Assembly (NCBI RefSeq): GCF_001275385.1
Contig: NZ_LGIW01000014.1
Location: forward strand, 124,001 to 188,000
Direction: 5' to 3'
From: Exiguobacterium sp. BMC-KP
GTDB lineage: Bacteria; Bacillota; Bacilli; Exiguobacteriales; Exiguobacteriaceae
DNA: 64,000 nucleotides
The position numbers and the translations under genes were made by a program. Shown piece after piece: positions 17,114 through 24,819 of this stretch (its first letter is position 1; the number at the start of each line of letters is the position of its first letter). Under the pieces are notes generated by a model. The model saw only the letters and a program-made list of their open reading frames with translations, did no database searches and had not been told where the DNA came from.

Positions 17114-18583
17114 ATGGTATCTGCCCTCGAGCAACAAAGTACAAAGATTTTGTCCCGCCTGATTGCAACGTTAATTACGATTGCGCATCCATTGATTTTC
17201 TTATTTGCGCAAATGAATTACGTCCCAATCAGTGTGTTTTATCAGTTTTTAGTCGGTGGTTTGATCTTGACGGTCGCGTTGCTTGTGGGCAACCGCCTAC
17301 TTGGACATCGTCCGAGCGGGAAGTACGTCCAAGTGACGTTAACGTATTTCGTACTCGCTCTCGTTTTGGTGACCTTGCCGTCGCCAAGCATTTGGACGAT
17401 CGTCTATCTCTACTTGACGATTTCAATCGTCTATTTAATTCCGCGTTTGGTCATTCTCGCCGGAATCCTTGGACTCATTGAGATGGCAGTATTCACAATG
17501 CTAGGAACGATTGTCTTTATGAATACATTCGATTTGATCGTCGCCTATGTCATTTATTTGATGATTTTCTCGGCGGCTGTTTTTGTCGCCGTCTTTGGAC
17601 GGAACGTCATGTTAGCCGTCCGCCAAGAACAAGAACGGTCGGAAGCCTACGCGGCGACGTCGCAAATTGCCCTCGAGCAAACGGCAGCAACCGCAACGGA
17701 AGTAACGACGTTCACGGAAGAGATGAGTGAAACAGTTGATGCGGCAAAGGATTCCTTCAGTCAGGTTGATCTGGCGATGCAACAGCTAGCACATGATGCA
17801 GCGGGAAGCGTCCAAGCGATTCGTGAAATTCGTCAATTGAATGATCAGCAAGTCAATCGGATGGAGGATGTGACCGTTGCGGTCAATCACGCACTCGAGC
17901 GCAGTTCGTCCTCGCGAACGACAGCCGAAAAGAGCAGACAGACGATTGGTCTTGCCGGACAATCCCTGCAACAATTGACGACGAGCATGGATGATTCGGT
18001 CACGTCGTTCGGACAGCTTGCTGGACGTTTCCAGGAAATCGTCGCCATCACGTCGAGCATCAATGCGATTGCGGCGCAAACGAACCTGCTTAGTCTCAAT
18101 GCTTCCATTGAAGCAGCCCGTGCGGGTGAGTTCGGAAAAGGCTTTACGGTCGTTGCGCAAGAAATTCGTAATCTATCAGCACAGACGGCAGAAGCGTCGA
18201 AGGAAATCAATGCGATCATCGAACGTGTTGATCAGGACGTCACGCAAACAGGGAACTCGATTCATGCGAGTACGACATTGTTACGTGAGCAGGAAGAGCG
18301 TATGGCCGAGAGTCAGTTAGCGCTACAGACGATCGAGACGGATACAACGGAAGTTGTTGGATCAATCCAGTCGGCGCAGACTCAGTTCGCGACGATGACG
18401 AGTAGTCTTACTGCTATCACGACAGCAGCCGGTCAACTTGATACGTTCATGAATGCGTTGCTCGCACAAAGTGAGTCACTATCCGGCTTGACACGTCATC
18501 AAGTCGGTCAGGTCATGGAGCTGCAGCATGCGATCCATGCCTTGAACGAAACGGCATCCACTCTTCAGCAAACGAATCGTTAA
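17114..18583 (+). CDS. Methyl-accepting chemotaxis protein without large sensor domain
   Basis: A chemoreceptor of about 489 residues. The first 165 residues contain about six membrane helices with no large extracellular domain and no clear HAMP, so it may sense membrane state, energy or small hydrophobic ligands, or use a partner. The remainder is a long coiled coil with the CheA/CheW tip ([20 protein letters not shown], then [21 protein letters not shown]). ATG at 17114 is used, with TTG at 17105 as an alternative closer to AAGGTGAAGGAG. It is a single gene ending at a moderate stem-loop. Confidence 0.88.
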   Translation: MVSALEQQSTKILSRLIATLITIAHPLIFLFAQMNYVPISVFYQFLVGGLILTVALLVGNRLLGHRPSGKYVQVTLTYFVLALVLVTLPSPSIWTIVYLYLTISIVYLIPRLVILAGILGLIEMAVFTMLGTIVFMNTFDLIVAYVIYLMIFSAAVFVAVFGRNVMLAVRQEQERSEAYAATSQIALEQTAATATEVTTFTEEMSETVDAAKDSFSQVDLAMQQLAHDAAGSVQAIREIRQLNDQQVNRMEDVTVAVNHALERSSSSRTTAEKSRQTIGLAGQSLQQLTTSMDDSVTSFGQLAGRFQEIVAITSSINAIAAQTNLLSLNASIEAARAGEFGKGFTVVAQEIRNLSAQTAEASKEINAIIERVDQDVTQTGNSIHASTTLLREQEERMAESQLALQTIETDTTEVVGSIQSAQTQFATMTSSLTAITTAAGQLDTFMNALLAQSESLSGLTRHQVGQVMELQHAIHALNETASTLQQTNR

Positions 18584-18586
18584 CGA

Positions 18587-18622
18587 AACAGCTCCTCATC
18601 GATTGATGGGGAGCTGTTGTGT
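18587..18622 (+). terminator. Stem-loop after the chemoreceptor gene
   Basis: AACAGCTCCTCATC pairs with GATGGGGAGCTGTT (wobbles). The tail TGTGTATC is poor in T, so termination may be weak. Confidence 0.55.
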
Positions 18623-18695
18623 ATCTTCAGACTGTTTGTCGGTAGGACGGACGGGGAAGAAGATAGGGAACGAATATTGAAGGAGGAGTCAACGG

Positions 18696-19631
18696 ATGAA
18701 GGCAGCTTACATTGAACAGTATGGTGGATCGGAACAATTCAAGGTCGGAGAACTGGACAAGCCGGTCATCGGACCGGATGATGTTTTAATCGAAGTCTAT
18801 GCCGCGAGTGTAAACCCGGTCGATTGGAAACTACGCGAAGGATACTTGCGTCAGATGTTGAGCTACGAAATGCCGCTCGTCATCGGTTGGGACGTTGCCG
18901 GTGTGATTCAGGAAGTAGGAGAAAACGTCTCCGATCTTCAAGTCGGGGACGCTGTTTTCAGCCGTCCGGAAATCGCTCGCCAAGGAACATATGCCGAGTA
19001 CGTCGCGGTCGATGCCCATCTCGTCGTCAAAAAACCAGAATCGCTCAGCTTCGCAGAAGCAGCGTCTCTTCCACTCGTCTCACATACAGCGTGGCAGGTC
19101 ATGTTCGAAGTGATGGATGCGAAGCCAGGTGACCGGATCTTTATTGGTGCCGGATCAGGCGGCGTCGGAACGGTCGCGATTCAACTCGCAAAAGCGAACG
19201 GTTTGTACGTCATCACGTCAACAAGTACGAAAAACGTTGACTGGGTAAAAGCACTTGGAGCCGACGAAGTCATTGACTACAAACAGGAAAATCCGGCCGA
19301 TCGTGTTCGTGACATCGATTTTGTATTTGATACGATGGGTGGCGCCAATCAAGGGGAACTGTATCAGATGCTGAAGCCGAACGGCATGCTCGTCTCGATT
19401 TCCACACCACCGGATGAAGAGCAAGCGAAAGAGCATAATGCGCGATCTGCATATGTCTTCATGCAACCGACGGGTGAGCGTTTACAGCATATCGCTAAAG
19501 CTGTCGAACGTGGCGAGCTACAACCTGTCGTTGACCGGATCTTTGATCTGGATCAAATCAAGGAAGCACATGATTATGGCGAAGAAGGGCACGCAAAAGG
19601 AAAAATCGTCATTCGGGTCAAGGGAGAATAA
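18696..19631 (+). CDS. NADP-dependent MDR oxidoreductase (quinone reductase-like)
   Basis: A 311-residue medium-chain dehydrogenase/reductase of the zinc-free quinone oxidoreductase group. The N-terminal GroES-like part shows ASVNPVDWKLREG and GWDVAGVIQEVG. The Rossmann part has IGAGSGGVGTVAIQLAKANG (nucleotide-binding glycines) and ALGADEVIDY. Catalytic zinc ligands are absent. It likely reduces quinones or reactive enals with NADPH, but the substrate is unknown. It is preceded by GGAGGAG and followed by a terminator, so it is probably monocistronic. Confidence 0.88.
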   Translation: MKAAYIEQYGGSEQFKVGELDKPVIGPDDVLIEVYAASVNPVDWKLREGYLRQMLSYEMPLVIGWDVAGVIQEVGENVSDLQVGDAVFSRPEIARQGTYAEYVAVDAHLVVKKPESLSFAEAASLPLVSHTAWQVMFEVMDAKPGDRIFIGAGSGGVGTVAIQLAKANGLYVITSTSTKNVDWVKALGADEVIDYKQENPADRVRDIDFVFDTMGGANQGELYQMLKPNGMLVSISTPPDEEQAKEHNARSAYVFMQPTGERLQHIAKAVERGELQPVVDRIFDLDQIKEAHDYGEEGHAKGKIVIRVKGE

Positions 19632-19633
19632 GA

Positions 19634-19672
19634 AGAGGAGGACGCTGAAATCAGCGTTCTCTTTTATTTTTT
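19634..19672 (+). terminator. Terminator after the MDR oxidoreductase
   Basis: GACGCTGA-AA-TCAGCGTT extended by AGAG/CTCT, followed by TTTTATTTTTT. Confidence 0.8.
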
Positions 19673-19799
19673 ATCAATCTTTTTATCGAACCATAAACAA
19701 AAAATAACCTGGTTAAAAAAGTATAAAGGATAAGGGGTTGCTTCTTCCTATACTAGGGCTATCAGACGTGAGTCAGCCACATTAAAAGGAGGAAGTAAC

Positions 19800-20384
19800 A
19801 TGAAAAAAGGATTGAAGTGGGCAGGAATTATCGTGATCGGCGCAGTTATTCTCGGGAATCTAGGAGATGACGAAGAACAAGCAGCACCGGAGAAAAAAGT
19901 AGAAGTCGAACAAGAAGCAGTCAAATCAGAAGCAAAACCAGTGAAGGCAAAAGCAGTTGCAAAACCGGTCAAGAAAACGTACGGGGTGAATGATCAGGTA
20001 AAGGTCGGGAAACTGACGTACGTCGTCAACGACGTCAAGATGGTCGATACGTTGTCGAACGTTCTCGGAGAAAAGAAAACATCAGGACAATTTTTAGTCA
20101 TCGGTCTGACGATTCTAAACGGAGATAAGGAAGAGCGATTCGTCGACAGCAACATGTTTAAAGTCAATGTCGGCGATACGGAATACTCAGCCGATACGGA
20201 ACTCGATCTTTATGCGAATGAAGACGGGATGGGCTTCTTCTTAGAGACGATCAACCCGAATATCGAGAAAACCGGCAACATCGTCTTTGAATTACCGAAA
20301 CAGGTGAAAAATCCGATGCTTGAAGTCTCGTCTGGCTTTGGCTGGGCAGGTGGACAATCAAAAGAGATTCAATTGACACAGTAA
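19800..20384 (+). CDS. DUF4352 membrane-anchored protein
   Basis: A 194-residue surface protein. A single N-terminal membrane segment (residues 5-22; no lipobox Cys) is followed by a Lys/Glu/Ala-rich linker (25-60) and a DUF4352 immunoglobulin-like domain (65-194) with the typical pattern SGQFLVIGLTILNGDKEERFVDSNMFKV. The function of this family is unknown. A second DUF4352 protein lies at 48456-49007 with weak similarity. ATG follows AGGAGGAAGTAAC. A large structured RNA element begins 28 bp after the stop. Confidence 0.8.
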   Translation: MKKGLKWAGIIVIGAVILGNLGDDEEQAAPEKKVEVEQEAVKSEAKPVKAKAVAKPVKKTYGVNDQVKVGKLTYVVNDVKMVDTLSNVLGEKKTSGQFLVIGLTILNGDKEERFVDSNMFKVNVGDTEYSADTELDLYANEDGMGFFLETINPNIEKTGNIVFELPKQVKNPMLEVSSGFGWAGGQSKEIQLTQ

Positions 20385-20411
20385 TGAGTGACCATATAAG
20401 AGACTCAATAT

Positions 20412-20561
20412 AAGAATGACGCGTCTTTTCACGCCCTTTCCTCAGGCGAGACACAAGCTAGTTTTCCTGCTTCATTTAAGCAGGAAAGCGGGTCTTGTTT
20501 GTCTCTGACAGCGCATAAATGTGCTTGTTCCTGTAGGAGTGGCGTGTGACGCGTCATTCTT
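20412..20561 (+). ncRNA. Candidate structured RNA: nested three-way-junction element
   Basis: A 150-nt nested inverted repeat. The outer stem is a perfect 14 bp (AAGAATGACGCGTC at 20412-20425 with GACGCGTCATTCTT at 20548-20561). Inside are CACGCC/GGCGTG (20430-20435 with 20541-20546), TCCT/AGGA and CAGG/CCTG. A first arm uses GAGACA/TGTCTC, CAAG/CTTG and TTTCCTGCTT/AAGCAGGAAA (20463-20487). A second arm is at 20507-20529 (GCGCAT-AA-ATGTGC). A short T run follows on the plus strand. No match to a known riboswitch or 6S RNA is recognised. It may be a small RNA, an unusual terminator or a MITE-like repeat. Confidence 0.5.
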
Positions 20562-20571
20562 TTTGTTACGA

Positions 20572-20634
20572 GATAAGGGTGGCAGATCATCATTCTGATA
20601 CTCTTATCTTTGTGGAAACTGACTTTTGAGTCAG
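20572..20634. terminator. Two hairpins at the 3' side of the nucleotidyltransferase gene
   Basis: AGATAAGGGT (20572 onward) pairs with ACTCTTATCT, with an inner CAGA/TCTG, and CTGACT-TTTG-AGTCAG lies at 20619-20634. On the minus strand the second ends in TTTCC. They probably end the minus-strand nucleotidyltransferase transcript. T runs are short. Confidence 0.45.
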
Positions 20635-20644
20635 CCCGTTCTTG

Positions 20645-21427
20645 TTACCGTCCTGATTGTTGGATCGAGAGTTCAGGCGTTAATCGATCGAGTAAAGCGA
20701 GCGTCTCTGGATGAGAGGCGAGCGTCTGGTCGAGCGTGTTCCGTTCAGTCTCTAGACATGCTAGATAACGTTGAGCCGCTTCAGCATGCGTTGCGGGTGT
20801 CAGGACGTCGTAGATTGCTTCAAGAGCAAGGCGTGGATGGTCTGGCAATGTCGTCGGAATCGTCTTTAATCCAAGTTGAGCTCGTTCAGGAGCATGATGA
20901 TGGAGTAAGACTTTTGCGAACTTGATTAAGGCGCTACGGAGCATCTCGACTGCCCATAAGTCATTTCCGCGAGCTGCTGCTTTTTTATATTGGAACAAGA
21001 ACCAGACAGCATCGATTGCTTCATCGGTCGCTTCTTGAGCAGAAAGTGTTAAGTCGCAAGTATCGGTAAAGTCCGTCAACTGTTCTTGTGGATCATACAA
21101 GACACGCAATTGATCCTTATGGTTCAGCGAATCAAGCGTCACCGTGAATAAATCAATATGTAGCAGATCATCATAGACGACGATCATCTGCGGCGCGATG
21201 ATATCGATCTCATCTTTCCAGATGATTGAACGATAGGCAGAAAGGTGGGACAAACGACGCGATAAGAATGTTGTTTGACGTTCTTCCGAGACGAGACAGT
21301 ATAGATCGATGTCTGAATGGACATCTTCTTCTCCCCGTCCGAAGGATCCTTTCAAGAAGATGGCTTCGACTGCAGGATCTTGTTTGAGTCGAGCAACCAG
21401 TTGCTCGATTGCATGAAGTTGATGCAT
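20645..21427 (-). CDS. Nucleotidyltransferase-fold protein
   Basis: A 260-residue protein with an N-terminal polymerase-beta-type nucleotidyltransferase domain: LKGSFGRGEEDVHSDIDLYC (residues 25-44) carries the GS and DxD catalytic motif, and a third acid is likely at HIDLFTV. The C-terminal half is helical, as in aminoglycoside and lincosamide nucleotidyltransferases (AadK, LinB type). The substrate could be an antibiotic or a cellular metabolite; resistance is not proven. Single gene. ATG follows a weak GGAAAGGAATG site. Confidence 0.8.
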   Translation of the reverse strand: MHQLHAIEQLVARLKQDPAVEAIFLKGSFGRGEEDVHSDIDLYCLVSEERQTTFLSRRLSHLSAYRSIIWKDEIDIIAPQMIVVYDDLLHIDLFTVTLDSLNHKDQLRVLYDPQEQLTDFTDTCDLTLSAQEATDEAIDAVWFLFQYKKAAARGNDLWAVEMLRSALIKFAKVLLHHHAPERAQLGLKTIPTTLPDHPRLALEAIYDVLTPATHAEAAQRYLACLETERNTLDQTLASHPETLALLDRLTPELSIQQSGR

Positions 21428-21498
21428 GAGGACTCATTCCTTTCCGAAAACAGAAGTCTATTACGTCAGTATACGTGATAATAGACAGGTTTTTCCAT

Positions 21499-21533
21499 AA
21501 AAAATGAGAAATCACATCGAAATGGATTTCTCA
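21499..21533 (-). terminator. Terminator of the DUF24 regulator gene
   Basis: On the minus strand TGAGAAATC pairs with GATTTCTCA and is followed by TTTTTTATGG. The stop codon lies in the stem. Confidence 0.75.
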
Positions 21534-21881
21534 TTGAGAGGCCGATGCTAATTTTTCTTTCTGTTCAAGATGAATGACGTGCTGTTCGCCCCATGCATTG
21601 ATGGCGTCAAGAACCGGGATAAGCGTCCGACCATAATCCGTCAGCGAGTACTCGACGCGGGGGGGAACTTCCTGATAAATCTCGCGATGGACGATATCGT
21701 TCAGTTCGAGTTCACGCAGTTGAGCCGTCAGCATCTTTTGCGTAATGTTTGGCAATTGTCGCTTTAGTTCACTGAAGCGGAGCGTTCCGTGTGTGATCAA
21801 GACGAGTAAAATCGACGGCTTCCATTTTCCGGTCAAGATTTCGAGCGCTGTCTCGACGCGACAGCTTGGTGTCTCTTCCAT
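21531..21881 (-). CDS. catR: DUF24/HxlR redox regulator, CatR/YodB-like
   Basis: A 116-residue winged-helix HxlR (DUF24) protein. Cys7 (MEETPSC) sits where YodB (Cys6) and CatR (Cys7) of Bacillus subtilis carry the redox-active Cys that senses quinones and diamide. The fold markers are ILTGKWKPSILLVL, LRFSELKRQLPNITQKMLTAQLREL (recognition helix) and PPRVEYSLTDYG (wing). It is divergent from a catE-like gene with a palindromic operator between them, the logic of a self-regulated thiol repressor. ATG with AGGAGGAAG. Confidence 0.82.
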   Translation of the reverse strand: MEETPSCRVETALEILTGKWKPSILLVLITHGTLRFSELKRQLPNITQKMLTAQLRELELNDIVHREIYQEVPPRVEYSLTDYGRTLIPVLDAINAWGEQHVIHLEQKEKLASASQ

Positions 21882-21897
21882 CGGTCTTCCTCCTTCA

Positions 21898-21922
21898 TGG
21901 TATCGTTTAGGATACTATACCA
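21898..21922. promoter_or_regulatory. Operator between the catR-type and catE-type genes
   Basis: GTATC-GTTTAG-GATAC (21900-21915) is a perfect inverted repeat inside a wider TGGTAT...ATACCA symmetry (21898-21922). It fits a DUF24 dimer site controlling both divergent genes. Confidence 0.6.
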
Positions 21923-22002
21923 CTTATTCGTGCCTACTTCCGCTTCGATCGCTTCCGCGTAATAATAGGGATACGAGCTATTTCATTGAAGGAGGAAACA
22001 AC

Positions 22003-22851
22003 ATGTCCATTCATCCACAAATCACACTCGGTCCTGTTCGCTTGCGTATCACGGACCTCGACCGTTCGATTTCATTTTATACAACATCACTCGGATTACG
22101 CGTGCTAACGCAAACGGATCAGTTGACGGTGCTCGGCGCACAAGATACACCACTCGTTGAACTTGAAGTTCATCCGAATGCCCGCCGTTTTCCACCGAAC
22201 TCGGTCGCCGGATTATATCATTTTGCGATTTTGCTACCGAACCGAAAAGAACTTGGTTTCGTCATCCGGAATTTAATCGAACAAGGAATTGAGATTGGTC
22301 AAGGTGACCATCTCGTCAGTGAAGCCTTTTATCTGTCGGATCCAGATGGGAACGGAATCGAGATTTATGCCGATCGTCCGCGTGAGACGTGGACATACGA
22401 AGCGAATGGAGACGTCAAGATGACGACGGATCCCGTCGATTGGCAAAGCATGCTCGTCGAAGCGGGAGAAGAAGACTGGTACGGCATGCCAAGCGATACG
22501 GTCATGGGACATGTCCATTTCCACGTCAAGACACTCGAAGCAGCGCGGGCATTTTATGTCGAGACGCTCGGTTTTGAAGTTGCCGCTGACGCTTCGCGAA
22601 TGCGTGCATTATTCGTTGCTGCCGGTGGATATCACCATCACATCGGTCTGAACGTCTGGTCTGGTGTCAACGCACCGACGAATCCGGAAGATGCGGTCGG
22701 ACTCGTCTATTGGACACTACGTTATCCGGATCAAGCGACGCTCCAAGCAGCGATCGAGGCGTTGAAGTCTTCCGCTTATACCGTTACGGATCAAGCAGGC
22801 GATGTCTATGTCACCGATGATGCCGGAATTACCGCTCGATTGACAACGTAA
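22003..22851 (+). CDS. catE: Catechol-2,3-dioxygenase CatE (two VOC domains)
   Basis: A 282-residue protein of two glyoxalase/VOC domains that matches Bacillus CatE across its length. It contains PVRLRITDLDRSISFYTTSL, AGLYHFAILLPNRKELG, LYLSDPDGNGIEIYADRPR-type and GHVHFHVKTLEAARAFYVET motifs, plus GGYHHHIGLNVW. The metal ligands are the His and Glu of these motifs. CatE cleaves catechol and helps detoxify quinones and catecholic compounds. Its divergent DUF24 neighbour supports thiol/quinone induction. catD is not adjacent. ATG follows GGAGGAAACAAC. Confidence 0.9.
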   Translation: MSIHPQITLGPVRLRITDLDRSISFYTTSLGLRVLTQTDQLTVLGAQDTPLVELEVHPNARRFPPNSVAGLYHFAILLPNRKELGFVIRNLIEQGIEIGQGDHLVSEAFYLSDPDGNGIEIYADRPRETWTYEANGDVKMTTDPVDWQSMLVEAGEEDWYGMPSDTVMGHVHFHVKTLEAARAFYVETLGFEVAADASRMRALFVAAGGYHHHIGLNVWSGVNAPTNPEDAVGLVYWTLRYPDQATLQAAIEALKSSAYTVTDQAGDVYVTDDAGITARLTT

Positions 22852-22856
22852 CCGAA

Positions 22857-22897
22857 AAAAATCCCCTTACAGTGAAAACACTGTAAGGGGATTTTTG
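22857..22897. terminator. Bidirectional terminator between catE and the NIPSNAP-NUDIX gene
   Basis: ATCCCCTTACAGTG pairs with CACTGTAAGGGGAT, loop AAAA, with A and T runs on the two sides. Confidence 0.9.
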
Positions 22898-22899
22898 GT

Positions 22900-23685
22900 T
22901 TACCGTGAAGACGACGTTGCGTTACCGTCGTACCGGCTGATCAGTTCATACGGTCTGACTTTATATAAGGCATGCGGGAAGTAATGGGGATCCATCGCAT
23001 CAAGCGTCCGCAACTGGAAGTGTTCCCGTTTGATATACTCACTCAGCGAGTCACGTGTCAGTGGGAAGAAGCCGACATCCGTCGTTTCGCCTTCTTGTGT
23101 CGCGAGTTCACCACCGACGGCTTTCCCACGGAAGCAGACGCACAGGACATGGCTTGAGACATTTTGATAGATACCGGTGATGCCATCGATCGTGACATCA
23201 ACACCGGTTTCTTCTTTGACTTCCCGTTTGATGGCGTCAAGAATCGACTCGTGATTTTCGACTTGTCCACCCGGCATCTCATACGTATCACCCCGGTGGA
23301 GGTTGCGGACGAGCAGGACTTCACCGGCATCGTTCGTGATGTACGCGGTCACGCTGACGATCGCGCGAGGGGGAGCATACGTACCGGTCGCTGTCATGAA
23401 ATCTTCATAGGATTTGATATAGAGGTTTTTGCCGAGACGCGCGCGCTTCTTCATCGCTTCGCGACGTAAGGCACTGTTGCGGACATCACGATCGACTTGT
23501 TCGTAATGTTCACGGTCGCGATATTCCCAAATGGCGATGACTTCATCTTCTGCCTCGGTCACCCAGCGACCAACAAGACGGGCACCATGGCTGACTTGGA
23601 GCGGGTACAAATAGGTATGGAAAAACTCAGTGAATTCTTCTAGGCGTTCGGGACGAATCGTATAGGTCTTCCGGCGATGTAACAT
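22900..23685 (-). CDS. NIPSNAP-NUDIX fusion protein
   Basis: A 261-residue fusion. Residues 1-100 form a NIPSNAP/ABM-type ferredoxin-like domain (MLHRRKTYTIRPERLEEFTE, RWVTEAEDEVIAIWEY). Residues 105-235 are a NUDIX hydrolase with box GGQVENHESILDAIKREV then KEETGVDV. The NUDIX half likely cleaves a nucleoside diphosphate derivative. The NIPSNAP half may bind a small ligand or dimerise. ATG at 23685 is chosen because AGGAGG precedes it; a longer reading frame upstream lacks such a site. It is single-gene, convergent with catE. Confidence 0.82.
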   Translation of the reverse strand: MLHRRKTYTIRPERLEEFTEFFHTYLYPLQVSHGARLVGRWVTEAEDEVIAIWEYRDREHYEQVDRDVRNSALRREAMKKRARLGKNLYIKSYEDFMTATGTYAPPRAIVSVTAYITNDAGEVLLVRNLHRGDTYEMPGGQVENHESILDAIKREVKEETGVDVTIDGITGIYQNVSSHVLCVCFRGKAVGGELATQEGETTDVGFFPLTRDSLSEYIKREHFQLRTLDAMDPHYFPHALYKVRPYELISRYDGNATSSSR

Positions 23686-23957
23686 GGAAATTCCTCCTAT
23701 CAGATGAGCGTTCAGATGTACGTTGTACCCCTTCTCGAACGGACGGATGAAACCCTTTTTCTCGATGTGGGAAAAGGAGTTTTTATTGAACGATTGCGTA
23801 TACATATCCTCCGGTCTACGTGACTTTAAATCATCGATGATGATCTCTTTTGATCGGAAAAGTATAACTAAAGAAGAACTTAAGAAATGGATAGGGCTCA
23901 ACTTCAGAAAAATCGGGGATACTGAAAGTAGAGAGAAACAGAAAGAAGGGATACGTG

Positions 23958-24539
23958 ATGGATATCATGGCACTCGTCCGCCTGGCTGGCGGAATCATGT
24001 TCACCCCATTGTCGGACGATGTCTTGATGATGAGTTTTGCAGCACTTCGATTACGAGAGGGGATGTACCCGGTCGTCATCTGGTTGACCGCATGGCCGGT
24101 CTTCTTCATCGCCTTTACGTGGTTTTATCTACTTGCTCGGTTCTTCCGTGAGATTCCGCTCGTCAAACGCTGGATGAAGTCACGTTTCTTAGAACGAGCA
24201 GAAACGATCATCGAACGGCGCGGGTTATGGGCGATCGGACTATCGTTCTTCTTACCCGGCGTCAGACATCCGATTCATTATGTCGCCGGACTCCTCGGTT
24301 ATCCGTTACCGCGTTATTTAGTAATGACATTCTTAGCAGCAGGCGTGTATACAGGACTCTGGACTTTTTTGATCGTCCGGATCGGAGAAGCTGTGACGTG
24401 GTCGGAGCTGTGGAACTGGCTTCAGGTGAATCCCGGAATCATCAGTGCGATCGTAGTCATCTTAATCGGTCTAGTAGTAACAGGTATCGTATATCATCGG
24501 CGTCAAAAGGAATCAGTCGAGGAAAGTTCTTCAATATAA
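23958..24539 (+). CDS. DedA family membrane protein
   Basis: A 193-residue DedA/SNARE-associated (VTT-domain) integral membrane protein with about four or five helices. Family marks are the FTPLSDDVLMM stretch, the central GLWAIGLSFFLPGVRHPIHYVAGLLG (re-entrant loop region with the conserved FxPGxR) and a basic C-terminal tail. DedA proteins act in lipid flipping, including undecaprenyl phosphate recycling and membrane potential maintenance; the exact substrate is not readable. ATG at 23958 with GAAGGG upstream; GTG at 23955 is possible. Confidence 0.85.
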   Translation: MDIMALVRLAGGIMFTPLSDDVLMMSFAALRLREGMYPVVIWLTAWPVFFIAFTWFYLLARFFREIPLVKRWMKSRFLERAETIIERRGLWAIGLSFFLPGVRHPIHYVAGLLGYPLPRYLVMTFLAAGVYTGLWTFLIVRIGEAVTWSELWNWLQVNPGIISAIVVILIGLVVTGIVYHRRQKESVEESSSI

Positions 24540-24554
24540 AAACATCAAACGAGC

Positions 24555-24584
24555 AAGCGAATCCAGATCAGGATTCGCTTTTTT
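24555..24584 (+). terminator. Terminator after dedA-like gene
   Basis: AAGCGAATCC-AGATCA-GGATTCGCTT followed by a T run. Confidence 0.9.
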
Positions 24585-24751
24585 AGATGAAGTTTGGTTT
24601 TATGAATAAGGATAGTTTTTTGAAATAAGAAGTAATCTACAAGAAAAGTGAAATCATTGTCAAAAAAAGACGTTTTTCACTTCTTAAAAGCTACCTGATT
24701 TACACACTGTATTGGCAATTTATCGTCACAAGCAAGTGGCTGAAATTGGAT

Positions 24752-24767
24752 TGTAAACGCTTATACT
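24752..24767. promoter_or_regulatory. cre box overlapping the -10 of the PepSY operon
   Basis: TGTAAACGCTTATA (24752-24765) matches 13 of 14 positions of the CcpA consensus TGWAANCGNTNWCA and overlaps a TATACT -10 (24762-24767). Carbon catabolite repression is inferred. A separate AAGTGAAA/TTTCACTT inverted repeat lies upstream at 24646-24682. Confidence 0.5.
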
Positions 24768-24783
24768 AGGAGGTGTTCACAGA

Positions 24784-24819
24784 GTGGACATATTTATTGC
24801 CAGAGGAGGATACATATGA
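24784..24819 (+). CDS. Possible leader peptide upstream of the PepSY gene
   Basis: An 11-codon frame, GTG to TGA, reading MDIFIARGGYI. It has its own strong site AGGAGGTG at 24768-24775, and its TGA overlaps the main ATG (ATGA at 24816-24819). The second ribosome site, GAGGAGG (24803-24809), lies inside it. This arrangement would couple translation of the membrane protein to the leader. The peptide sequence has no obvious regulatory codon run. Confidence 0.4.
   Translation: MDIFIARGGYI

Noticed and set aside
20412-20561. 6S RNA or riboswitch
   Set aside because: 6S has a long hairpin with a central bubble, not two arms on a junction, and the element lies after a gene rather than before one.
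24646-24682. Terminator or operator AAGTGAAA/TTTCACTT
   Set aside because: The loop is about 21 bases and there is no T run; support is too weak to call a function.
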